Shown here: in pieces, positions 9,456 to 17,490 of the stretch
Layout: every line of letters starts with the position of its first letter
Numbering within the stretch: the first letter of the stretch is position 1
Assembly (NCBI GenBank): GCA_024958715.1
Contig: JANWUS010000038.1
Location: 1 to 64,000, forward strand
Direction of reading: 5' to 3'
Origin: Cyanobium sp. FGCU52
GTDB taxonomy: Bacteria > Cyanobacteriota > Cyanobacteriia > PCC-6307 > Cyanobiaceae
DNA length: 64,000 bases
The notes under the pieces: model-generated
Seen by the model: only the letters and a program-made list of their open reading frames with translations
What the model was told of the DNA's origin: nothing
Databases searched by the model: none
Program-made: the position numbers and the translations under genes

Positions 9456-11038
9456 GGCCCGCCGCGCCGCTGTTGATGCTGCTGCCGGCCCTTGTGCTGG
9501 TACCGCTGTTGCTGCTGCTCCCCTCCCAGTGGCATGGGGGAGGGGGCGAACTGATCGGCCGCTTCCTGCTGGCGGCGGTGCAGCCGTCGCTGGATCCGCT
9601 GGTGCTGCGCTCACTCCTGGGCGGCGTGGGCGTGACGCTGGGGATGGCCGTGCTGGGCTGGTCCGCCAGCCTGGTGATCGGCGTGCTGCTCGGGGCCGCC
9701 AGCTCCCGCACGGTGTGGCGCACCCTCGGCGGCCACCCCTGGCCCGCCGAGCTGCTGCGGCGCCTGCTGGCGATTCCCCGCTCGATCCACGAACTGATCT
9801 GGGGCCTGATCCTGCTGCAGCTGCTGGGGCTCCAGCCGGTGGTGGCGGTGCTGGCCATCGCCCTACCGTTCGGCGCCCTGGTGGCCCGGGTGATCGCCGA
9901 TCTGCTCGACACCCTGCCCACCCACGCCCTCGAGGCCCTGCGCGGCGGCGGCGCGCCGGCGCCGGCGGCCCTGCTCACGGCCCTCGGTCCGCCCCTCCTG
10001 CCTGGGCTGCTCAGCTATGGCGGCTACCGGCTGGAGTGCGCCCTGCGCAGCGCCACCCTGCTGGGGGTGTTCGGGCTGGGGGGCCTGGGCACCGAGCTGC
10101 GGCTCACGATGCAGTCGCTGGAGTTCCGCGAGCTGTGGAGCGGGCTGTGGCTGCTGCTGGCGGTGATGCTGACCCTGGAGGCGGGAGTGGCCCGCTTGCG
10201 GCGGCGCTGGCTGATGCCCCCCCGCCTGGGGCTGGCCGCCGGTGGGGTGGGCCGCCGGGGCCGGGAGATGGTGCTGGCGCTGCTCGTCCTGGTTCCGCTG
10301 GGCCTGGTGGTGGCCCGGGCGCTCGGGGTGGAAGCCTCGGCCCTGCTGCAGCGCCCGCCTCTGCCGGCCCTGCCCCCGCCGGACTGGGCCGCCGTGGCGG
10401 CGCTGCCCTGGCCGGCCCTGGTGGGGAGCACGGTGCTGCTCACCCTGGTGGCGGCCTGCCTGGCGGTGGGGCTGGCTCCGCTGCAATGGCTGCTGGTGGC
10501 CCCCTGGCCCGCCATGAAGGCGCTGATGCGGCTGGGCTGGGCGCTGCAGCGGCTGTGGCCGCCGCCGCTCACGGCCCTGCTGCTGCTGTTCCTGCTGCAG
10601 CCGGGGCTGCTCACCGCCGCCCTGGCCCTGGGACTGCACAACCTGGGCATCCTGGGGCGCCTGCTGCTCGAGAGCGCTGTGGATCGTGGAGCGGCGCGGG
10701 AGCAGGCCCTGCTCGGCGCCGGCAGCGGAGCGCGCCAGGCCCTGCTCTACGGACGGCTGGCGCCGGTGGCCAACGCCTATCTCGCCTACGGGGCCTACCG
10801 GGCCGACGTGATGCTGAGGGAGACGGTGGTGGTGGGCCTGGTGGGGGCGACCGGGCTGGGGAGCCAGCTGATGGAGAGCCTGAGCAGCTTCGCCTGGGAC
10901 CAGATCCTGGCCCTGGTGGCGGTCTATGCCCTGCTCACGCTGCTGGGGGAGGAGCTGAGCGACCGCGCCCGCCACCGCCTGCTGGAGGGGAACGGGTCAC
11001 CCGAGGCCGCGCCTTCGCAACTGGGCATCAGCACTTGA
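9452..11038 (+). CDS. ABC transporter permease, two PhnE-type domains fused
   Basis: At 528 residues this is about twice a normal PhnE permease. Two halves each carry a run of hydrophobic segments and a cytoplasmic coupling loop: the first around EALRGGGAPAPAALLTALGP with GVFGLGGLGTEL, the second around EQALLGAGSGARQALLYGRL with GLVGATGLGSQL. So one polypeptide supplies both halves of the membrane channel, which is a homodimer in ordinary PhnE systems. It overlaps the ATPase gene by four bases and ends just before a Fur-like promoter. Fused permeases of this kind occur in other oxyanion importers. Confidence 0.88.
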   Translation: MRPAAPLLMLLPALVLVPLLLLLPSQWHGGGGELIGRFLLAAVQPSLDPLVLRSLLGGVGVTLGMAVLGWSASLVIGVLLGAASSRTVWRTLGGHPWPAELLRRLLAIPRSIHELIWGLILLQLLGLQPVVAVLAIALPFGALVARVIADLLDTLPTHALEALRGGGAPAPAALLTALGPPLLPGLLSYGGYRLECALRSATLLGVFGLGGLGTELRLTMQSLEFRELWSGLWLLLAVMLTLEAGVARLRRRWLMPPRLGLAAGGVGRRGREMVLALLVLVPLGLVVARALGVEASALLQRPPLPALPPPDWAAVAALPWPALVGSTVLLTLVAACLAVGLAPLQWLLVAPWPAMKALMRLGWALQRLWPPPLTALLLLFLLQPGLLTAALALGLHNLGILGRLLLESAVDRGAAREQALLGAGSGARQALLYGRLAPVANAYLAYGAYRADVMLRETVVVGLVGATGLGSQLMESLSSFAWDQILALVAVYALLTLLGEELSDRARHRLLEGNGSPEAAPSQLGIST

Positions 11039-11045
11039 GAATCGC

Positions 11046-11089
11046 TTGCAAAAGCGCGGGTTATTGCCTAGATTGCGAGTCATTCGCAA
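11046..11089 (+). promoter_or_regulatory. Sigma-70-like promoter overlapped by a Fur-like box
   Basis: A -35 element TTGCAA (11046-11051) and a -10 element TAGATT (11069-11074) are separated by 17 bases. Starting inside the -10 box is TTGCGA-GTCAT-TCGCAA (11073-11089), a perfect 6-base inverted repeat that fits the 7-1-7 Fur layout with one mismatch. A second, poorer match (TGAGAATCGCTTGCA) covers the stop of the permease gene and the -35. This would let an iron-loaded Fur block the Crp-type regulator gene at 11112. Seen in sequence; binding is inferred. Confidence 0.55.
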
Positions 11090-11111
11090 CAAGGTCCGTT
11101 CGCCTGCGCCG

Positions 11112-11705
11112 ATGAGCTTCCGCTTCCTCCCCGATGACGCCGTGGCGGCCATCCGCATGCCGGCCGGCCAGACGGTGCTGATCGATCCCTCCCTGCGCCC
11201 CGGCGCCAGCTGTCTCGAGGTGCTCGAGGGCGTGGCCCGCGTCTACTGCCCCTGCGAGGACACCGAAGGCATGACGATCGCCTTCCTCCAGCCCGGCGAC
11301 CAGCTGCGCACCGACCGCCTCTGCAGCGAGGGCGTCTGCGTCGAGGCGCTCACCCCGCTCTGCTTCCGCAGCGATGCCCAGCCTCTGGAGGGCACCGGCT
11401 TCGATGCCGTCAACGAGTGGACCCTCCAGCTGCTGCGCATCCGCCATCTCGGCAACGCCGAGCAGCGGCTGCACGCCCTGTTCGGCCTGCTGGTGCGCCG
11501 CCTGGGCCGCCGCTGCGGCGACTGGTGCGATCTGCCGTTCCGCCTCACCCATGAGCGCATCGGCGAACTGATCGGCACCACCCGGGTCACCACCACCCGG
11601 CTGATCTCGCGGATCCGGGCTGCCGAACTGCTGCAGGTTCCGAGCGGCGAACCCGGCCTGCGGGTGGCGCCGGAACTGGTGGAATCGGCCCCGCTGGCGG
11701 CATGA
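11112..11705 (+). CDS. Crp/Fnr-family transcriptional regulator
   Basis: The 197-residue protein has a cyclic-nucleotide-binding-like N-terminal barrel (residues about 15-95) and a C-terminal winged helix with LTHERIGELIGTTRVTTTRLISRI as the recognition region (long motif, here at about 150-173). ATG 11112 (MSFRFLPDD) was chosen over an upstream frame start because the promoter lies between them. Several cysteines occur in the sensory part (YCPCEDTEG, LCSEGVCVE, RRCGDWC). A Fur-like box in the promoter suggests an iron-responsive regulator like IdiB, but that identity is inferred. It overlaps the next gene by four bases. Confidence 0.85.
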   Translation: MSFRFLPDDAVAAIRMPAGQTVLIDPSLRPGASCLEVLEGVARVYCPCEDTEGMTIAFLQPGDQLRTDRLCSEGVCVEALTPLCFRSDAQPLEGTGFDAVNEWTLQLLRIRHLGNAEQRLHALFGLLVRRLGRRCGDWCDLPFRLTHERIGELIGTTRVTTTRLISRIRAAELLQVPSGEPGLRVAPELVESAPLAA

Positions 11706-11986
11706 ACCCCTCCAGGTCCCCCAGCCTGCGCCCCTCGGAAAGCCTGGTGGGCAGCCTCTGCCTCGAGGTGGACGGTGTGCGACGCCGCGCCGGCCAGCTG
11801 ATCGAGGGCATGGCCCGCTGCCACGACGGCCCCCTGCTCGAGCGGCTGCGGCGGGAACTGGGCAATCTTCAAAGGCGCCACCGGGAACTGCAGCGCAGCG
11901 CCCGCAGCCTGTCGGCCACCGCCAGGCGCGACTCCCTGGGAGTGGCCTTGCTGCTGGAACTCACCAGCCGCCCCCTCGCGGGCTGA
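11702..11986 (+). CDS. Small helical hypothetical protein coupled to the Crp-type regulator
   Basis: This 94-residue protein is not recognised. It starts within the stop of the regulator gene (ATGA), so it is translationally coupled and probably part of the same iron- or redox-responsive operon. The sequence is arginine- and leucine-rich with a predicted long helix from about 40 to 85 (LLERLRRELGNLQRRHRELQ). No signal peptide, cysteine pair or membrane segment is seen. It could be a partner of the regulator or of the ferritin that follows in the opposite orientation. Confidence 0.6.
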   Translation: MNPSRSPSLRPSESLVGSLCLEVDGVRRRAGQLIEGMARCHDGPLLERLRRELGNLQRRHRELQRSARSLSATARRDSLGVALLLELTSRPLAG

Positions 11987-12022
11987 GGCCCCCTGGGGGG
12001 CCGCTGCGGCAGGTTCCGCTCC

Positions 12023-12598
12023 TCAGACCAGAGTGGCCGGAGCGGGTTTGCCCGCCGCCAGCTCAGCGTCGAGGATCAGCAGGGCGGCGGGCTGGTTCTG
12101 GGACAGCCGCACCCGGCCGAGCAGATGGGCTGCCTCGTTCTCCGAGGCCAGCTGGCCGGCCACCATCGGATCGAGGAACACGGCCGTGCGCACGTCGCCG
12201 GCGCGCTCCGCCATGGCGTCGAGCTGCTGCAGGGAGGTGGTGACATCCGCCTCCATCAGGAACACCGCCGACAGGATCTCCTCCAGCGACACCCACTGCT
12301 GGCGGGGAGCCGGCACGTCCTCCAGGACCACCGTCTGTCCCCGGGAGATCAGATAGTCGGCGAAGATCGCCGCATGCTGCTGCTCTCCGGCCGCCTCGGC
12401 CCCGAAGTGGCGGGCGAAGCCCCGCAGCTCCCGCTCGGAGCACCAGATCGCCAGGGCGAAATAGGCGGCACTGGCGCGGCGTTCCATCGTGAGGTGCTGC
12501 TGCAGGGCCTCCAGCAGGGAGGCATCCATCGGCTGGGCGACGGCCCGGCCGGAGGGTCCGACGGTCACGGCCTGGGGGGTGGAGGAGTAGACGGTCAT
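12023..12598 (-). CDS. Non-haem bacterial ferritin
   Basis: The 191-residue protein carries a ferritin four-helix domain from about residue 24: LTMERRASAAYFALAIWCSE contributes the first ferroxidase glutamate, and AAGEQQHAAIFADYLISRGQ gives the ExxH pair. Later EENSE-like residues appear in ASENEAAHLLGRV. Ferritins oxidise iron(II) and store iron(III) inside a 24-subunit shell. The 23 residues before MDASLL may be an extension or a wrong start; ATG 12598 is used here. It converges with the Crp-regulator operon, keeping two probable iron-related units side by side. Confidence 0.88.
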   Translation of the reverse strand: MTVYSSTPQAVTVGPSGRAVAQPMDASLLEALQQHLTMERRASAAYFALAIWCSERELRGFARHFGAEAAGEQQHAAIFADYLISRGQTVVLEDVPAPRQQWVSLEEILSAVFLMEADVTTSLQQLDAMAERAGDVRTAVFLDPMVAGQLASENEAAHLLGRVRLSQNQPAALLILDAELAAGKPAPATLV

Positions 12599-12716
12599 GA
12601 CGGTGGCGTTATGGGGGGCGGCGGGTCGGTGGCCCCATTGTCTCGTGCGAGGCGGAGAACCGCCCGGATCCGACGCGGATGCGGGGATTAGGAAGGGAAT
12701 CCGATCCGCCGGCGCC

Positions 12717-13829
12717 ATGGCCAGCCCCTCCCCCGACCTGATCCGCGAGTTCACCGAGCGCTGCCAGCAGTCGATCCGGGAGTTCGAGGAGATCCAGGTG
12801 CGCTGCGGCCTGATCGGCCCCTCGGGCAGCGGCAAATCGTCGCTGATCAACGCCATCGCCGGCGAGAAGATCGCAGCGGTGGGGGTGGTGGAGACCACCA
12901 CCGACCCGCAGGAGTACGTGCACAAGGGCATCACCTTCGTGGATCTGCCGGGCTGCGGCACCCAGAAGTGGCCCCGCGACACCTACATCGAGCGCCTCAG
13001 GCTCGACGACTTCGACTGCTTCCTGCTGGTCACCGCGCAGCGCTTCTACGACAGCGACGCCTACCTCTACCGGGAGCTCACCGCCCGCGGCAAACCCTGC
13101 TTCGTGGTGCGGAACATGATCGACCGGGCGATCGAGGACGGGCTGTACGACAACGGCCACGACGAACAGGAGACCCGCCGCCTGATCAGCGCCGACATCC
13201 GCCACCAGCTCGAGCCGAATCCACCGGCGCGGGTGTACCTCACCTCGGCCCGCCAGCCGGCCCAGCACGACCTGCGCGAACTGCTGGAGGCGATCGCCGA
13301 AGCCCTCGGCGGGCTGAAACGCTCGCGCTTCGTCGCCGACATGGCGGCCTACGGCGAGCAGGCCCTGAGCCGCAAGCGCCAGGTGGCGGGCGAGCGCATC
13401 GTGCCCTATGCGGGACTGGCGGCGGCCAACGGCCTCAACCCGATCCCCGGCCTCGACATCGGCGCCGACATCTCGCTGCTGCTGAAGCTGGGCAACGAGA
13501 TCGCCTGCATCTACGGCCTCACCGACAACCAGCTGGCCTACGTGCGGCGGCTCCTGGGCCCGGACGCCCTGCCGGGGCTGATGGCCAAGACGGCCCAGTT
13601 CGCCACCAAGTACCTGGCACGCGAGGGGGTGATGGCGATGCTGCGGCGGCTGGCCCACAGCCTGGCCACCAAGGAGGTGACGCGCTTCATCCCGTTCGTG
13701 GGCCCGCTGGTGGCGGCCGGGATCGGCTGGCAGGCCACCTTCCTGCTCGGGGAACAACTGGTGAAGGAGGCGGAGAGCCTGGCGGAGGAGGTGCTGGCCG
13801 GCATCGTGCGCGGCACGGCCCCGGCCTAG
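12717..13829 (+). CDS. IRG-like (interferon-inducible type) GTPase
   Basis: The 370-residue protein has a GTPase domain with GPSGSGKS at 34-41, switch threonines in VVETTTDPQEY, DLPGC at 76-80 and a G4-like RNMID around 137. The C-terminal half is helical with hydrophobic, glycine-rich stretches (GLNPIPGLDIGADISLLL and FIPFVGPLVAAGIGW) that could touch membranes. This layout resembles immunity-related GTPases, whose bacterial roles are unknown. It diverges from ferritin across 118 bases and overlaps the convergent acyltransferase by four. The start is the ATG just before MASPSPD. Confidence 0.8.
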   Translation: MASPSPDLIREFTERCQQSIREFEEIQVRCGLIGPSGSGKSSLINAIAGEKIAAVGVVETTTDPQEYVHKGITFVDLPGCGTQKWPRDTYIERLRLDDFDCFLLVTAQRFYDSDAYLYRELTARGKPCFVVRNMIDRAIEDGLYDNGHDEQETRRLISADIRHQLEPNPPARVYLTSARQPAQHDLRELLEAIAEALGGLKRSRFVADMAAYGEQALSRKRQVAGERIVPYAGLAAANGLNPIPGLDIGADISLLLKLGNEIACIYGLTDNQLAYVRRLLGPDALPGLMAKTAQFATKYLAREGVMAMLRRLAHSLATKEVTRFIPFVGPLVAAGIGWQATFLLGEQLVKEAESLAEEVLAGIVRGTAPA

Positions 13830-14668
13830 GTCGCCCCGCCGCGAGCCGCATTGGCCCGCAGCCGATCGAGTTCCGCCTGCATCGTGCCGCTGACGAGCCC
13901 GTAGCACTCCTGCACGTAGGTCCGGTCGCGGCTGGCCGCCAGCCCGGAACGGTCCAGGCGGATCGGCGCGCACACCCGGGTGTGGATGGGCACCGGCAGC
14001 GGCAGGTTGGGCACCGGGCCGAGGGCCAGACCCCAGGGCAGCCCCAGGTAGAGGGGGAGCACTTCCGGGTCGATCCCCAGCGGCCAGGGCACGCCGAGGC
14101 GGTGCGCAGCCTTCGCCAGGGGGTAGAGATCGTCGATCACGAACAGGGTGTCGTGGGCTCCCCAGGAGATGAGGGGCACGATCGGCACGCCCTGGCGGAT
14201 CGCCAGCCGCAGGAAGCCGGTGCGGCCCGCGAAGTGGATGCGGCCCCGCTGCCGGTGGGGCCGGAAGGCGTCCTGGCCGCCGCCGGGATACACCAGCAGG
14301 CTGTCGCCGCGCTCAAGCACCGCCATCGCCTTGCGGCCATGGAAGGGGATGCCCCCCATCGCGGCCACCTGCTCGGCGATCCAGGGATAACCGGCCCAGA
14401 GCTTGGCGTGGGCCAGACCGTAGACCCGGCGCTCGAAGCCGAAGCGCCGATGCCAGTCGTAGAGCGTCATCGCCAGGTCGGGCGAGGCGAGGCCGCCGTT
14501 GTGGGAGCCCACCACCAGCATCGGCCCGTCGGGCGGCACGTGCTCCCAGCCGCTGGTGCGGACGCGGAAGTAGTGGCGGTGAAACCAGCCCAGCAGGGGC
14601 ATCAGCCGGCGGATCCGTTGCGGATCGCGGCGATCCCAGGGGAACGCGCCGGCGGGAGGCGATGGCAT
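13826..14668 (-). CDS. Lysophospholipid acyltransferase-like protein (PlsC superfamily)
   Basis: The 280-residue protein shows acyltransferase blocks in order: SHNGGLASPD (motif I, in place of the usual HxxxxD), MGGIPFHGRKAM (motif II), LLVYPGGGQDAFRP (motif III) and GVPIVPLISWGAHD (motif IV). Such enzymes move acyl groups from acyl-ACP or acyl-CoA to lysolipids or diacylglycerol at the inner membrane face. The PGGGxDAFRP form is close to the diacylglycerol acyltransferase-like branch. It is read divergently from a fatty acid desaturase only 44 bases away, which supports a lipid role. Confidence 0.85.
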   Translation of the reverse strand: MPSPPAGAFPWDRRDPQRIRRLMPLLGWFHRHYFRVRTSGWEHVPPDGPMLVVGSHNGGLASPDLAMTLYDWHRRFGFERRVYGLAHAKLWAGYPWIAEQVAAMGGIPFHGRKAMAVLERGDSLLVYPGGGQDAFRPHRQRGRIHFAGRTGFLRLAIRQGVPIVPLISWGAHDTLFVIDDLYPLAKAAHRLGVPWPLGIDPEVLPLYLGLPWGLALGPVPNLPLPVPIHTRVCAPIRLDRSGLAASRDRTYVQECYGLVSGTMQAELDRLRANAARGGAT

Positions 14669-14712
14669 CGATGCGACCGGGGACGCTGCGTAGGGTGGCG
14701 CATTCCCCGGTG

Positions 14713-15582
14713 ATGCTTCTGTCTGCCCCCCATCCGCATCGCCTGCGCCGCCGGCTGCATGCGATCGGCCCCGTACTGATCGGTGCCTGCCATCTGGGCA
14801 GCCTCTCGCTTCTGATCACCGGCCTGAGCCTCGGCGCCGCCCTCTGGGGCCTGGCCCTCTACCTGGTGCGGATGCTGGCCACCACCGCGATCTACCACCG
14901 GCTGCTCACGCACCGCAGCTACCGCACCCCCGCCGCCGTGCTCTGGGTCGGCTGCCTGGTAGGGGCCTCCGCGGGCCAGATGGGTCCGAGCTGGTGGAAA
15001 GCGCACCATCTCGCCCACCATCGCCATGGCGACACGGTGGCCGACCCCCATACCCCGCTCGAGCCGGTGCGGGGCTGGCGCGGCTTCTGGCGCTCCCAGG
15101 CCGGCTGGCTGCTGGGGCCGGCCTTCCATCCCGCCACCCTCCCGGCCGACGTGGAGGCCGATCCTGTGCTGCACGCCATCGACCGGCTGCACTTCCTGCC
15201 GCTGCTGGCCCTGGCGGCCCTCTCCTGGCACTGGGGCGGCCTGGCCTGGCTGGGGGCCTTCTGCCTGAGAACCACCCTGCTGTTCCACGGGGTGGCCACG
15301 GTGAATTCGGTGGCCCACCTGGTGGGCGATCAGCCCTTCGCCACCGGCGACGCCAGCCGCAACAACCGCTGGGTGGCCCTGATCACCCTGGGGGAGGGCT
15401 GGCACAACCTGCACCACGCCTTCCCCCGATCGGTGCGCCAGGGCTACACGCTGGAGCGGGGTCGGGTGCGGCGGCTGCCGGATCCCACCTACGGCTTCGT
15501 GCGGCTGCTGGAGCAGCTGGGGATGGCCAGGGAGCTGCGCCTGCCCTCGGATCGGGCGCTGCAGGCCCGGGGCAACGCCTGA
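14713..15582 (+). CDS. Acyl-lipid fatty acid desaturase, DesC-like
   Basis: The 289-residue membrane protein has the three histidine boxes of delta-9 type desaturases: HRLLTH at 62-67, HHLAHH at 98-103 and EGWHNLHHAF near 234. Hydrophobic segments surround them in the usual pattern. It introduces a double bond into fatty acids, probably on membrane glycerolipids, using ferredoxin. ATG 14713 was chosen because the longer frame adds residues overlapping the divergent acyltransferase promoter. Its neighbour on the other strand is an acyltransferase, so the two may be tuned together. Confidence 0.92.
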   Translation: MLLSAPHPHRLRRRLHAIGPVLIGACHLGSLSLLITGLSLGAALWGLALYLVRMLATTAIYHRLLTHRSYRTPAAVLWVGCLVGASAGQMGPSWWKAHHLAHHRHGDTVADPHTPLEPVRGWRGFWRSQAGWLLGPAFHPATLPADVEADPVLHAIDRLHFLPLLALAALSWHWGGLAWLGAFCLRTTLLFHGVATVNSVAHLVGDQPFATGDASRNNRWVALITLGEGWHNLHHAFPRSVRQGYTLERGRVRRLPDPTYGFVRLLEQLGMARELRLPSDRALQARGNA

Positions 15583-15867
15583 GGGTGGCCGCCCGAGGCC
15601 GGCGCCCACCTCAATGTGAAGACGATGTAAGGACGCCCAAAGATTTGCAAGCTTCGCCGGGGCATCCGCAGAGGATCCCTACGCTTTCGAGCCAGGTGGT
15701 GCCTTCTTCCGCGCAACCTTTCAGCGCAACCTTCAGCCCGAAGATTCCGCGCATCCGGCGCATCAGCGAATCGGCGGCAGAGTTCGACGCCCGCCAACTC
15801 GAACCGCACAACGAACGCCAGCGCCGAAGCACGAAGAACGCTGCCCTCCCTTCGCCCCCCTTCCCCC
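15583..15867. other. Leader region before the rod linker gene
   Basis: This 285-base stretch has no supported gene. It holds a 10-base direct repeat GCGCAACCTT at 15711-15720 and 15724-15733. It is likely to carry the promoter and a long 5' untranslated region of the linker gene. I see no clear -35/-10 pair. Confidence 0.4.
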
Positions 15868-16833
15868 ATGACCCTGGTTCGCGCCCCCCAGCTCGGCATC
15901 GAGCGTTTCGCCACCGATCGTGACAAGGAAGTGCGTGCCAACGCCTCCGCCGAGGACAAGGACACCATCCTGCGCGCGGTCTATCACCAGGTGCTCGGCC
16001 AGCAGCACCTGATGGCCAGCGAGCGGCTGCTGGGTGCCGAATCCCTGTTCCGCGACGGCTATCTGAGCGTGCGCGAACTGGTGCGCACCATCGCCCGCAG
16101 CGGCCTGTACCGCGCCAAGTTCTTCGAGAACTGCAACGCCTACCGCTTCATCGAACTCAACCACAAGCACCTGCTCGGCCGCGCGCCGCACAACCGCGAG
16201 GAGATGCTCCATCACTTCACGATCCTGCAGGAGCAGGGTGTTGACGCCGAGATCGATTCCTACATCGACAGTGCCGAATACCAGCGCCGCTTCGGTGAGA
16301 ACACCGTTCCCTATCTGCACGGCTGGGATTATGCGGTTGGCCATGAGGGGCGCCAGTTCTCCTGGCTGATGCAGCTCGCCCGCGGCGCCGCCGCCTCCAC
16401 CAAGGGCGACCGCACCGGCAACCAGGCCGCCCTCAACCGCTCCCTGCACCAGAACCGCGCCGTGGCGGTGAGCGGTTCGGCGCCGGCCGTGCGCATCACC
16501 TACGCCGCTCCCCCCACCGACTACCGCTTCATCAGCACCGATGGGCCCTTCCGGGCGGTGGTGGCCGAAGGCAGCGGTCTCTATGGCGACCACGTGGACA
16601 GCGGCATGCGCACCTCCCCGGCGGCCCGCCACCGGCGCGAGGCCCTGCGGGTACCGGCGGGCAACCGGGCCAGCGGCGAGCGGATCGCCACCCTCACGGT
16701 CACCGGGGTGGCCGCCAACGCCTGGGTGCGCAGCGGCGAGACGGTGCTGCGGGTGCCCGTGAGCCGGATGAACGAGGCGCTGCAGCGGGTGAACCGCATG
16801 GGCGGCCGCGTCACGGACGTGTCGGTGGGCTGA
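15868..16833 (+). CDS. Phycobilisome rod linker, CpcC-like, with CpcD-type tail
   Basis: The 321-residue protein has a PBS-linker domain from about 30 to 150 with LSVRELVRTIARSGLYRAKFF-type sequence (positions about 70-90), FIELNHKHLLGRAP and IDSYIDSAEYQRRFGENTVPY. The last 70 residues (VPVSRMNEALQRVNRMGG at the end) resemble the CpcD cap domain. It would join phycobiliprotein hexamers in peripheral rods and tune energy transfer. The N-terminus (MTLVRAPQLGIERF) is typical of rod linkers, though whether it binds phycocyanin or phycoerythrin cannot be settled here. A 285-base leader precedes it. Confidence 0.85.
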   Translation: MTLVRAPQLGIERFATDRDKEVRANASAEDKDTILRAVYHQVLGQQHLMASERLLGAESLFRDGYLSVRELVRTIARSGLYRAKFFENCNAYRFIELNHKHLLGRAPHNREEMLHHFTILQEQGVDAEIDSYIDSAEYQRRFGENTVPYLHGWDYAVGHEGRQFSWLMQLARGAAASTKGDRTGNQAALNRSLHQNRAVAVSGSAPAVRITYAAPPTDYRFISTDGPFRAVVAEGSGLYGDHVDSGMRTSPAARHRREALRVPAGNRASGERIATLTVTGVAANAWVRSGETVLRVPVSRMNEALQRVNRMGGRVTDVSVG

Positions 16834-16859
16834 GGCCGCCGCGGGCGGGGGAGCGCGGC

Positions 16860-17474
16860 ATGGCGCTGATCAACACGGCCGTGGGCCTGCTGGCGATCAG
16901 CTCCCCCATCGGCGTTCTGCCGGTGGTGGTGAAGGCGGCGGAGGGGGATCCGGTGCGGGTCCGTCGGATCAGCCGCCTGGCCGTTCTCACCTTCCTGTTC
17001 ACCCTCACCGCCGCCTGCTGGTGGGGCCAGGCCCTGCTCGACCTGTTCGCGATCACCCTGGATTCCTTCCGGGTGGCGGGCGGACTGATCCTGCTGCCGA
17101 TCGGCCTGCGGCTGATCGAGGGACAGGACGTGGCCAGCGAGGACAACGACGATCTCGCCACCGAGACCCTGGGGGTGGTGCCGATCGGCCTGCCCCTGCT
17201 GGCTGGTCCGGGGGCGATCTCGCTGGTGGTGGCCGAGGCCCCCACCGACTGGCCCGGCCGTCTGGCCCTCACGGCCGTGATCGCCCTTCTGGCCGCGGGC
17301 ATCTACCTGGTGCTGATGGTGTCGATGCCGCTGCGGCGCGCCCTGGGCGAGCTTCAGGAGAAGGTGATCAGCCGGCTGATGGGCCTGCTGCTCAGCGCCA
17401 TCGCCGTGCAGATGCTGGTGGGGGGCCTGAAGGGCTGCTTCCCGATCCTCGGCGGCACGACCCTGGGCCCGTGA
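16860..17474 (+). CDS. MarC-family integral membrane protein
   Basis: The 204-residue protein has about six hydrophobic segments and the family signatures ISSPIGVLPVVV near the start, RVAGGLILLPIGLRLIEG in the middle and GLPLLAGPGAISLVV. MarC proteins sit in the inner membrane; their transported substrate and function are unknown despite the old link to antibiotic resistance. It follows the linker gene by 26 bases on the same strand, but I see no functional tie. The length is normal for the family. Confidence 0.88.
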   Translation: MALINTAVGLLAISSPIGVLPVVVKAAEGDPVRVRRISRLAVLTFLFTLTAACWWGQALLDLFAITLDSFRVAGGLILLPIGLRLIEGQDVASEDNDDLATETLGVVPIGLPLLAGPGAISLVVAEAPTDWPGRLALTAVIALLAAGIYLVLMVSMPLRRALGELQEKVISRLMGLLLSAIAVQMLVGGLKGCFPILGGTTLGP

Positions 17475-17490
17475 GCGGGACAATGGCGGG

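Noticed and set aside
7754-11038. Phosphonate uptake and breakdown operon
   Set aside because: No C-P lyase, phosphonatase or phosphite dehydrogenase gene accompanies it, and the nearest partner is mnmH; substrate left open.
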